This document shows positions 20,701-27,670 of a stretch of 61,125 bases of DNA, piece by piece. Each line of letters opens with the position of its first letter. Position 1 is the stretch's first letter. The stretch lies in the IMG/VR virus record IMGVR_UViG_3300032315_001187, positions 1-61,125 of that record. One strand, 5' to 3'. A program made the position numbers and the translations under genes. This stretch comes from a virus. Below the pieces are notes generated by a model. It saw nothing but the letters and a program-made list of their open reading frames with translations, made no database searches and was not told the origin of the DNA.

Positions 20701-21435
20701 ATGGGAAATTTGCCAGTCAGAAAGCCAGCGGAGGTACGGCAACCCGTACCAACTGGTTGGATTTATATTATCCAATGGGAAAACGATCCACACAGCGTCA
20801 AGATTGGCTTCTCCACTGACCTGCTTTCAAGGATGGCTTCGTTCCTGACGGCATGCCGCCATAGTCTTCTCATCTTGAAAGTCTTTAAGGGCCCCCAAGA
20901 GGAAGAACAAAGGCTTCACGAGCGCTTCGATAGCTGCAGGGGCGATGGGGAATGGTTTGATTTCACTCCTGGCCTGCAACGTTTCATCCGACAGGAAATG
21001 CCATGCCACACAAAAGAAGCTCGCACATTATTCGGGGGCAAGATGAGTGCTCGCGTGAAGTGGCAACCACTCACTAGCACCAAAAGGGAATTGTTGGAGG
21101 TGGCACAGAAGGCTTGCCGTGTGCCTAAGTTTGTCAATAACGCTAGGGACTATGTGCTTTGGACAATTGAGGATATTGACGGTCAAGGTTTCTTTTGCAC
21201 GTCAAACGGAATCATCCACCACCCATCGAACCAAGGATTGTATGAAGTGAAAACCATTTACAACTCATTGGCAAGTGTTGTTGCCGATGGTTTGGCCACT
21301 AAGAACTCAGCCAAGTGCTACAGGCTCACTGACGAGGGCATGGCCATGCTGCTTAAAGCCGAGCAGGATTACGAAGACCAACTTCCGGCTAGGAAAAGCG
21401 CACCATCTACTCGTCTTGGCAGGGGCATGTTGTGA
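20701..21435 (+). CDS. GIY-YIG/T5orf172-type endonuclease
   Basis: 244 residues. The N-terminal domain (GWIYIIQWENDPHSVKIGFS, then EEEQRLHERFDSCRGDGEWFDFT) matches the GIY-YIG-like T5orf172/MUG113 group: the first strand pair replaces GIY-YIG, and the R/H and E residues follow. The C-terminal half has no recognised fold. ATG 20701 has GGGAG 8 bp upstream. Possible roles are homing or host DNA damage. Coupled to the next gene by GTGATG. Confidence 0.7.
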   Translation: MGNLPVRKPAEVRQPVPTGWIYIIQWENDPHSVKIGFSTDLLSRMASFLTACRHSLLILKVFKGPQEEEQRLHERFDSCRGDGEWFDFTPGLQRFIRQEMPCHTKEARTLFGGKMSARVKWQPLTSTKRELLEVAQKACRVPKFVNNARDYVLWTIEDIDGQGFFCTSNGIIHHPSNQGLYEVKTIYNSLASVVADGLATKNSAKCYRLTDEGMAMLLKAEQDYEDQLPARKSAPSTRLGRGML

Positions 21436-21872
21436 TGGGCCTCAGTAATGGTATGATTCCTGCGTTTCCCGACAAAACCATGGACAAAACCTTCAGTCAA
21501 TTCAGCAAAGCCGTCAACAAGCACGTGCTGGGCAATCAAGACGAATTTGTGCGTCTCAAAGACAAGCTAGAGATGTGCGAGTATGCCACCAGTAAGGCAG
21601 GTGCAGCAGCCCTTGGCTACCTCATGGCAATGGAGGAAATGGAGGAGCTGAAAAGCGAGGCCGGAAATTCCGTCTACGACAAGGTGCTAGAAATCGTCGA
21701 TGGCCTCATCTCCGCCAATGGCCAACACTTTGCCGAAAGCGCTTGCGACGAAATCTTTACAATTATCTACGAATGGTTGGACAGGGTTCTCGCGGCCGAA
21801 GGTTACGGAAAAGGCAACTACATCAGGGAATTAATTGCATTAAATTTTAAGGAATACACTGTGCAAGAGTAG
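21435..21872 (+). CDS. 145-aa acidic helical protein
   Basis: Start ATG 21435 overlaps the upstream TGA (TGATG); ATG 21480 (MDKTFSQFSKAVNKHV) is an alternative. The protein is acidic and helical, with MAMEEMEELKSEAG and a Phe/Ile-rich C-terminal helix. It lies between the GIY-YIG gene and the reductase genes and ends before a strong terminator. Function unknown. Confidence 0.6.
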   Translation: MGLSNGMIPAFPDKTMDKTFSQFSKAVNKHVLGNQDEFVRLKDKLEMCEYATSKAGAAALGYLMAMEEMEELKSEAGNSVYDKVLEIVDGLISANGQHFAESACDEIFTIIYEWLDRVLAAEGYGKGNYIRELIALNFKEYTVQE

Positions 21873-21897
21873 TTATTGTTACAATTCTTTTCCCATC

Positions 21898-21928
21898 GCC
21901 TCTAGCGTGACCAACGTTAGGGGCTTTT
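21898..21928 (+). terminator. strong terminator before the reductase genes
   Basis: A long stem between 21898-21908 (GCCTCTAGCGT) and 21914-21924 (ACGTTAGGGGC), about 11 pairs including two G-T, then TTTT. TTGTTACAATTCTTTT just upstream is a reverse-oriented relative of the repeated 18-bp motif. Confidence 0.8.
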
Positions 21929-22013
21929 CCATGGATGCCGTTTTATTGGCCAGGGAAATGCTAGGGTGATGCCGTTGATCGTTTGGGGGGCCTGGCGCCC
22001 CTTTTGTTGTCTC

Positions 22014-23453
22014 ATGAATCTCAAGGAAAGCGCAAAGTGCGACAAAGTGGCTCGCACTGGCAGAGTTGAAAGTTGGATGGAAGATCCCCAGGGGCGCCTG
22101 CCCGTTAGCTGTGCGGTGATCGTCGTAGAAGACTCCATGGAAGGGAAAGATGGCATTGAAGCATCGTGGCGCTTTGTCTCCCATGGTCTTCGCAACGGTG
22201 CTGGCGTAGCAGTGCATCTTTCCAAGCTGCGTCCCAAGGGCGAAGAAAATGGTAAGGGTCTTACAGCTTCTGGTCCATGCTCATTCGGAAAAATCTATTC
22301 CACCCTGAATGAAATTCTTCGCCGTGGGGGGAAATTTAAGAACGGGGCCGTGGTGCTCCATCTTGATTACGATCACCCCGATGCCATGGAATTTGTCTCC
22401 ATGGAACGCAAAGAGCTTCAATGGGCAAAGCGGGCAATTAATGTTGATGAACAATTCTTCGAGCGCACGTCTCCCGAATTTCGTGCCGCACTAATTAAGA
22501 GCATTGCCAATGGTGATGTGTGGCTGGTTAAGAAAAAATACAATGCCAAGGGCGAGCGCGTTTATTTTCAAGTGTGCCTTGAAGTGGCAATGCCTTCCCG
22601 TGGCACTTGTTTGCTTGAGCATGTCAACATGGGCGCGTGTTCTATCGAAGAAGTTGAGGAAGCGTTTGTTGAAGGGATGACTGAACTATGTGAGCTTCAT
22701 GCTCGCACGGGTGTGGGTGATACTGGTGAATACCTCAGCCACGATGAAGATAAGCAAGTCGGTCTTGGCATGCTTGGACTAGCCAATTTTCTTGCCATTC
22801 ATGAGGTTTCTTACGAAGATTTTGGCGAGGCTCTTGATGCGTTTTTAATAGACGATCCACATCCTTGGGCTCATTATTGGACGGATACCGTGGCCGGGGA
22901 AGCCGTCTACGCCTTGTACAACGGCATTAACAGTGCTGCTGGCATTGCTCGTAAGCATGGCATGGAACGTGCATTTGCCATTGCTCCCACTGCCTCATGC
23001 TCTTATCGCTATCTGGATGCTCGTGGTTTTACTACGGCTCCTGAAATTGCTCCTCCCATCGCCCGTCTTGTAGATCGCGATAGCGAAACAATGGGTGTGG
23101 AGAGGTTTGAATATGGTCCAGTGGAGATTGCCGAGGAAGTGGGCTGGGAAACGTTCCGTAAAGTGGCTGATGGCATTTGCCAGTTACTTGAACGCACTGG
23201 ATTGTTTCATGGTTATTCTGCAAATTGGTGGTCTGATTTAGTTACCTGTGATGAAACTTTTATCAGGCAATGGTTAGATAGTCCGCAAACTTCTATTTAT
23301 TATGCACTGCAAGTTCAAAGCGGCACCCAATCCAAGGACGATGTTGGAGTAGAATTAGGAGAGACTCTGACCAGCTTCTTTGGGCTGGAAGATAAAGATC
23401 AGGACCAGTCTGATCTTATTGATACAGGCTTTTGTGCGGCCTGCGCGGAGTAA
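22014..23453 (+). CDS. nrdA: ribonucleotide reductase large subunit, class I-like
   Basis: 479 residues from ATG 22014. It reduces ribonucleotides to deoxyribonucleotides for phage DNA synthesis. Visible family marks: redox Cys in LPVSCAVIV, the radical-Cys region QVCLEVAMPS, second redox Cys in GTCLLEHVNMGA, APTASCSYRY, the radical-transfer pair SIYYAL and a C-terminal Cys pair CAAC. It is short and lacks an N-terminal ATP cone. By manual alignment the Asn normally two residues before the radical Cys (NLC) is Gln (QVC). A terminator and 85 bp separate it from its partner gene. Confidence 0.85.
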   Translation: MNLKESAKCDKVARTGRVESWMEDPQGRLPVSCAVIVVEDSMEGKDGIEASWRFVSHGLRNGAGVAVHLSKLRPKGEENGKGLTASGPCSFGKIYSTLNEILRRGGKFKNGAVVLHLDYDHPDAMEFVSMERKELQWAKRAINVDEQFFERTSPEFRAALIKSIANGDVWLVKKKYNAKGERVYFQVCLEVAMPSRGTCLLEHVNMGACSIEEVEEAFVEGMTELCELHARTGVGDTGEYLSHDEDKQVGLGMLGLANFLAIHEVSYEDFGEALDAFLIDDPHPWAHYWTDTVAGEAVYALYNGINSAAGIARKHGMERAFAIAPTASCSYRYLDARGFTTAPEIAPPIARLVDRDSETMGVERFEYGPVEIAEEVGWETFRKVADGICQLLERTGLFHGYSANWWSDLVTCDETFIRQWLDSPQTSIYYALQVQSGTQSKDDVGVELGETLTSFFGLEDKDQDQSDLIDTGFCAACAE

Positions 23454-23480
23454 CTTTGTTACCGCTTATTGTTTCTCATT

Positions 23481-23505
23481 GGGCCGTTATATCGGCCCTT
23501 TGTTT
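23481..23505 (+). terminator. hairpin between the reductase genes
   Basis: GGGCCG-TTATAT-CGGCCC (23481-23498) followed by TTTGTTT. It would lower expression of the small subunit relative to the large one unless a promoter follows. Confidence 0.75.
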
Positions 23506-23537
23506 CTTGTCGTTTCTTTTTATTGCATTAACTCAAA

Positions 23538-24269
23538 ATGGCCGTCCTTGATTACTTTTCCGCTGTAGCCCGTAAGCGTCCCTGGCAAGCCGTGCCCGTG
23601 ACGAAGGGAGAGTTTGTGCCGGGTTCCGAAGAAACCATCTTTCGCGCCCTTGCTATCCGCCACCTAGAGCTTCCCGTGAAGGACATGCTGTTGGAGGGGC
23701 TTAAGAGCGACCTTCCCAACTCTCCTGGCCTTCTGGAGAGCATTGAAAGCAACTGGCAGGATGAAGAGCGTCATGACATGGCCTTGGGATATGTGGCGGC
23801 TGCACACGGGCTTGATGAGAAAGCGGAAGCAGAAGCAATGAAGATTCGCCAAGCATGGATTGACCACCCCGCTTTCCCCATTGCCAAAGTGGCCATCTTA
23901 GAACGCAGTATTTTCTTTACAATTCTTCCCTTTTTCCGTTTCAATGGTGACAAGGGCCTTCGCACTGTTGCTTCGGACGTGAGCAGAGATGAAATCTGTC
24001 ACGCATTTTGTAATACAAAAATTTGCGAGGAAATGGGAGAAAAATATGGTGAAAGCCTGAACAAACTGCGCAAGATGACCGCACTATGGATTTACGATGG
24101 GCTTGGCAAATCGTCTAACAAGTATTTGGACAAAGATTTTTGGCTGCGTCAAAGTGATAGCTTGTTTCTTAGTGGCAAAGCTCCCGAGCTAAATGCTACA
24201 ACGGCAAGCGTCATGCCAAGCTTCTTTGAGTGTAATTCGCTAAATCTGCCTGCTTACGGCCAAGCTTGA
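23538..24269 (+). CDS. nrdB: ribonucleotide reductase small-subunit-like di-metal protein
   Basis: 243 residues with the ferritin-like ligand pattern of class I small subunits: an early Glu in SEETIFRALAIRH, ExxH in DEERHD, Glu in AILERSIFF and ExxH in DEICHAF. It should bind two metal ions and generate the oxidant for the large subunit. The residue four after the first His, where the radical Tyr sits in class Ia, is Leu. It is shorter than the usual 320-380 residues. Its place next to nrdA supports the assignment. Confidence 0.7.
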   Translation: MAVLDYFSAVARKRPWQAVPVTKGEFVPGSEETIFRALAIRHLELPVKDMLLEGLKSDLPNSPGLLESIESNWQDEERHDMALGYVAAAHGLDEKAEAEAMKIRQAWIDHPAFPIAKVAILERSIFFTILPFFRFNGDKGLRTVASDVSRDEICHAFCNTKICEEMGEKYGESLNKLRKMTALWIYDGLGKSSNKYLDKDFWLRQSDSLFLSGKAPELNATTASVMPSFFECNSLNLPAYGQA

Positions 24270-24473
24270 TGCTACACTGATCAACGACGGAGGGCAGTCC
24301 CCTGCTTGCACGGCTGCTCCATCGCCCCCGCTCTGCGTGGTCTGGAAATTTCCGGGTGTAGCATCGGGCCAGAAGGGACGCCTTCTTACGGTATGGTCAG
24401 CCGCCATGGACCTTCGGGCCTCTGATGGGAAATGGACTCATCGCCCCTAAGCCTCTCAACGATGCTCAAACCT
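24268..24473 (+). ncRNA. structured RNA candidate next to a tRNA-like gene
   Basis: About 200 bp without coding potential. GATGCTACAC (24268-24277) pairs perfectly with GTGTAGCATC (24356-24365). Inside lie GGAGggCAG/CTGCTCC (24289-24297 with 24314-24320) and a CTGGAAATTTCCGG palindrome, giving a multi-branched fold. Outside it are AGAAGG-GACG-CCTTCT (24371-24386) and ATGG-N7-CCAT. GGCAGTCCCC occurs here (24293-24302) and again as the acceptor strand of the tRNA. Not recognised as a known family. Confidence 0.4.
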
Positions 24474-24550
24474 GGGGCTGCTGGATCTGAAGTGTTGGCA
24501 CACGCTAGGCTCATAGCCTAGAATTCCGGGTTCGATTCCCGGCAGTCCCC
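24474..24550 (+). tRNA. tRNA-Met-like gene (anticodon CAT), unusual D domain
   Basis: A 7-bp acceptor (GGGGCTG with CAGTCCC, one G-U), a 5-bp anticodon stem CTAGG/CCTAG with loop CTCATAG, a 4-nt variable loop, and a perfect T arm CCGGG-TTCGATT-CCCGG. No CCA is encoded. The D region is abnormal: 24 nt lie between the acceptor and anticodon stems, with only GTG-TTGGCA-CAC as a stem. An alternative acceptor strand (GGATCTG, 24483-24489) gives normal spacing but two mismatches. Confidence 0.55.
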
Positions 24551-24567
24551 ATTATTTCTTTCTCTTG

Positions 24568-24822
24568 ATGGCAAAGTCGGACGGATATTTTGCTCGCCGT
24601 ACTGCGTGGGTGTGGTTTAAGAATGGTTTAAACTTACCGAGTAAATGGGAGCCAGGATTTACTGCCATTGCAGAACCAATTCCTGGCTTTTATCGAGTGG
24701 AGCACCGTGAATATCGCACTGAACTTTTACCTTCGTGGCGTATTTCCTTTTCTAAGCCTGATGATATTGACAAGGGCCCTCCCATTGAACTAAATGTAGA
24801 ATGGCGTTACGCTCCTGGATGA
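24568..24822 (+). CDS. 84-aa hypothetical protein
   Basis: Compact beta-rich protein (TAWVWFKNGLNLPSKWEPGFTAIAEPIPGFYRVEH...) with five Trp. ATG 24568 is used; an in-frame TTG precedes it. It begins 17 bp after the tRNA-like gene, so it may share its transcript. No family recognised. Confidence 0.6.
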   Translation: MAKSDGYFARRTAWVWFKNGLNLPSKWEPGFTAIAEPIPGFYRVEHREYRTELLPSWRISFSKPDDIDKGPPIELNVEWRYAPG

Positions 24823-24852
24823 GTATTCTCTTCCATTCGTCATTCGCGAACC

Positions 24853-25056
24853 ATGAACGAACGTCGAACGTGGAATAATCCCACGCGTGAACCGTGGAAC
24901 CCAGTGATTCATCAACTTTTACGTGCTGTTGATCATCACAACGAAGCATTTTTCAAAGATGGCAAGGAATGGCATCTAGAAAAAGCTGCAATGCTGAGGC
25001 AATATGTCAGAGAGTTAAAGGAATGGATTCAAGAAGAAGAAAGCATAAATGAATAA
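24853..25056 (+). CDS. 67-aa hypothetical protein
   Basis: Small helical protein with RAVDHHNEAFFKDGKEWHLEKAAMLRQYV and an acidic tail. ATG 24853. It is the last plus-strand gene before the convergent terminase operon. The heptad-like pattern suggests a short coiled coil; no family recognised. Confidence 0.55.
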   Translation: MNERRTWNNPTREPWNPVIHQLLRAVDHHNEAFFKDGKEWHLEKAAMLRQYVRELKEWIQEEESINE

Positions 25057-25254
25057 AAAAGAAGCAGCAACTATTGCTCATGCGCGAACTATTGCATAAT
25101 TTTGAGCAAGGTTAGAGCGCATTAGCTCACGAACTGGTGCGGCCAGTCCCTTGCATCGTTTCACCATTGCCTAAAGGGGCCTGAACCCTAAAGAAATGAT
25201 GTAGCCAGTGGCCACTGGGCTCCTGCAGAAGCTCTAGAAGCTTAGCACGTCTGT
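25057..25254. other. convergent intergenic region with hairpins
   Basis: Lies between convergent gene sets. Holds GAGC-GCATTA-GCTC, ACTGG-TGCGG-CCAGT, the perfect 14-bp palindrome CCAGTGGCCACTGG (about 25206-25219) and AGCT-N5-AGCT. A 16-codon frame at 25049 is not convincing. Likely a bidirectional termination region. Confidence 0.5.
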
Positions 25255-25494
25255 TCACAAATCAAAACATTTGCACTCGTCGCAGGATGGGTTTTGCTTG
25301 CAGCGCTTGTCCCACCATTGCTCACGTTGATCGTTTTCGTTCATTGCGTAATATTTGTCCATGAGTCGCCTGTACTCCCCATTGGCTTGGCTCATTTGCT
25401 CGCTTTGCAGGCCATGGATTTGCCCCACTGTCTGCATCTTGTATGCGGCTTCGATGGCTTGGTTAAAGGCGGTTTCAGTGGCTGGCGAAAGCAT
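25255..25494 (-). CDS. 79-aa protein with C-terminal Cys cluster
   Basis: An acidic helical body (LSPATETAFNQAIEAAYKMQ..., YRRLMDKYYAMNENDQREQWW) and a C-terminal C-x5-C-x2-C-x-C group (CKQNPSCDECKC) that may bind zinc. It is the last gene of the minus-strand terminase operon. Small Cys-tailed proteins beside terminases are sometimes HNH remnants, but no nuclease residues are visible here. Confidence 0.6.
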   Translation of the reverse strand: MLSPATETAFNQAIEAAYKMQTVGQIHGLQSEQMSQANGEYRRLMDKYYAMNENDQREQWWDKRCKQNPSCDECKCFDL

Positions 25495-25521
25495 GGCGGT
25501 TAATTCGCAAGTTTCAACAGT

Positions 25522-25740
25522 CTACTCATTGCTCTCCTTTTGGATTTTCATTGTCTGTGTTAGTTTCCTCAAACGGGGAAGGAGCGATGGCTGGTAGAAA
25601 TGGTCTGCAGCCAGTAATTGCAAGGCCATTTGCTTGTTACCTTCCAGTAGTGCCACGAGAAAAACTGCCTCCTTTTGAGAGAGTTGGAAATTGTTCACTA
25701 GTGAATAATGCTTAATTTTCCCAACAATACTACATGCCAA
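25522..25740 (-). CDS. 72-aa helical protein
   Basis: TTG start directly after the TAA of the terminase gene. Helical, with LSQKEAVFLVALLEGNKQMALQLLAA and a basic end. The tight junction implies co-transcription with the large terminase subunit. No family recognised. Confidence 0.5.
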   Translation of the reverse strand: MACSIVGKIKHYSLVNNFQLSQKEAVFLVALLEGNKQMALQLLAADHFYQPSLLPRLRKLTQTMKIQKESNE

Positions 25741-27120
25741 TTATCGAATGAGACTATCTATCCAATGAAGATCGTCGTCCTTTGAGGCTTGTAAGATTGC
25801 GGCTGCCATGGCAAATGCATAGTCATCCACGCCCACTTCCTTGCCGCCACTAATTGACCATTGTCCTGATGCTTTATACACCACGCTTAGATTTTTAAGC
25901 TGCTTAATCGCCTTCTCATGGTTGTAAATATCTACGAGGCCAGCATTAAACAATTCTTTCATCTTGCTGAATGCTTTCATCTTGCTGCTGACGGACCAAG
26001 TGAGTTCTTCAATGGGGAAATCAGCGGCAAGGGATTGAATGGTGGCGGAACTGTTGTATTGGTCAAGCACAATGCTGTCAAAATTGTAAAGTTTATGGTG
26101 CTCTCGTATCCAATCCTCTACTGCCTGAATACTCACTTCCTTTTTCCCATTGATCTCAAAATCTGCAAGGAACGTGTGGAACTTATCCACCACTAGCGTT
26201 TCGCCATCAAAATGCACAATACATGCCGTGTAGTCATCTCGTCCCACGCCCCCGCGAGCAGGGTCAAGCGCCAGCACGTATTTGCCATGGAAGTGAACTG
26301 ATGGTGGCAGCAAGCTCCTGTGTTTGTTGATTGCTGCATCTACCACTTCAGAGGCCAGCAGCGCTGACATGTTACGAGCAAATTGCGCTCCATATTCAAT
26401 CATGAACTTATCCGGGTCCCGCTTACGTTCTGCCTGCATGAAGGCACAGTCGTAAGGCAATTCAGGGTTCATCTCCCACGTGGGAGTGTTTACTGGCTGC
26501 ATAAAGGGAAACTCCCCACTGGTAGCCTCGCAGAAATGCTGGTAGAACAGACCGTCAGTGAGCCATGGCGAAGAGAGTTCCAGGATGCGACCATGATTGC
26601 CGAACTGAGCAATGGACGGCGATAGTGCGTCGTAGATAGCTTTTGCGCCAGCGTTGGCATCGCCTTCCTGACTGAAGGCAAGCTCGTCCATAATGATTGC
26701 CGCCACAGCACGACCACGAGATGCACGAGCACTGCTGGAGATGGCCCTAAACACACAACCATTGCTTATTTCAAGCGTGTCAGTGGTTTCCCTTACGATT
26801 TCCTGAGCAAAGGGACTTTCAACAATCAATCCGCGAATGGTGTTGAGGGCAATCTTTGCCTGGTCAATACCGTTGGCAATGGTGCAAATGTACCAACTCT
26901 CTCCTTTGCGAATCTTGCGTTTGTATTTTTCCTCTAGAACAAAGCAGATGTAGGTGCAGGCAACTGCTGCCATGAGCGTCTTGCCAGATCGTCGGCCCAG
27001 CGCCCACACTGCATGAGTCTTTCCCCCATGGAAAAATTCATCGAGAATATCAGCCTGCTTTTCCCATAGCGGGAGCTTTAGCGCATGCCGCGCAAAGTCC
27101 GAACATTTAATTACTGCCAT
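25741..27120 (-). CDS. terL: terminase large subunit
   Basis: 459 residues, the packaging motor and headful/site nuclease. The ATPase domain has Walker A GRRSGKT (42-48), Walker B AIIMDE (141-146) and the coupling motif LELSSPW. The nuclease domain has LALDPARGG, SIVLDQYNSS and the late VDDYAFAMAAA, giving three acidic metal ligands. Length is normal for a short TerL. It is transcribed away from the portal gene, with a 14-nt overlap with the upstream nuclease-fold gene. Confidence 0.93.
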   Translation of the reverse strand: MAVIKCSDFARHALKLPLWEKQADILDEFFHGGKTHAVWALGRRSGKTLMAAVACTYICFVLEEKYKRKIRKGESWYICTIANGIDQAKIALNTIRGLIVESPFAQEIVRETTDTLEISNGCVFRAISSSARASRGRAVAAIIMDELAFSQEGDANAGAKAIYDALSPSIAQFGNHGRILELSSPWLTDGLFYQHFCEATSGEFPFMQPVNTPTWEMNPELPYDCAFMQAERKRDPDKFMIEYGAQFARNMSALLASEVVDAAINKHRSLLPPSVHFHGKYVLALDPARGGVGRDDYTACIVHFDGETLVVDKFHTFLADFEINGKKEVSIQAVEDWIREHHKLYNFDSIVLDQYNSSATIQSLAADFPIEELTWSVSSKMKAFSKMKELFNAGLVDIYNHEKAIKQLKNLSVVYKASGQWSISGGKEVGVDDYAFAMAAAILQASKDDDLHWIDSLIR

Positions 27121-27607
27121 TGAGAGTGCTCATCGGCATCAATGCCGTTTTGGGAACAAAATATGCTGGTCTACCGCCAGCGGGATCGGACCAATATTGT
27201 TCTTTCATTGCATCCTTGCCACGAATCCAGCCATGAATGACGGTTTTCTTGTCTTGAATGGTGACAAGAACAAATTTCTTATTGGGACTTTCGTTCTTTT
27301 GCACGATTAAATCATAACTATGGCGACTGCGGGTTTTCACATCTATGCCGGGCAGATCGCAGGAACCACGCTTGGCCTCGGTTTCTTTATAAAGAAATTC
27401 TTTAAGACCAAGATACGAAGCAACTGCCATTTCCCCTGCGGCGCCCAACAAGTGAATGGTGAGAGCCATTGCTCCCGTTGCTACTCCCCCATTGCGCCCC
27501 TTGAGTCCCCGTATTTCGTTAATTGCTTGCCTGCGGAAGGCTTCCTTGCAGGCCGCTTTGCGTTCTTCCTCGGTAAAGACGAATTCAATGGGGAGAGTGG
27601 GGGCCAT
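27107..27607 (-). CDS. PD-(D/E)XK-fold protein next to the terminase
   Basis: 166 residues. LLGAAGEMAVASYLGL provides the first Glu, and CDLPGIDVKTRS gives the D...(I)DVK core; SYDLIVQKNES follows. This matches restriction-endonuclease-like folds found in phage proteins. A packaging-linked or host-DNA nuclease role is likely but unproven. It is the first gene of the minus-strand packaging operon, behind the promoter at 27628-27655. Confidence 0.65.
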   Translation of the reverse strand: MAPTLPIEFVFTEEERKAACKEAFRRQAINEIRGLKGRNGGVATGAMALTIHLLGAAGEMAVASYLGLKEFLYKETEAKRGSCDLPGIDVKTRSRHSYDLIVQKNESPNKKFVLVTIQDKKTVIHGWIRGKDAMKEQYWSDPAGGRPAYFVPKTALMPMSTLNGSN

Positions 27608-27627
27608 AATGTGGAGGCATCAGGGCC

Positions 27628-27655
27628 ACTATACCCACTGTTAGCATAGAAACAA
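27628..27655 (-). promoter_or_regulatory. promoter for the terminase operon
   Basis: On the minus strand: TTGTTT (27655-27650), 16-bp spacer, TATAGT (27633-27628), 21 bp before the ATG at 27607. It lies in the 63-bp divergent gap before the portal gene. Confidence 0.6.
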
Positions 27656-27670
27656 CCCCACAATAGAGAA

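Noticed and set aside
24268-24551. Permuted tmRNA or self-splicing intron
   Set aside because: No tag-peptide frame, no second T arm upstream and no group I core elements are visible. The tmRNA resemblance is limited to the 5' GGGGCTG...CTGGAT start.
25049-25099. 16-codon frame after the 67-aa gene
   Set aside because: Too short and generic (start in a run of A); no membrane or motif pattern to support it.
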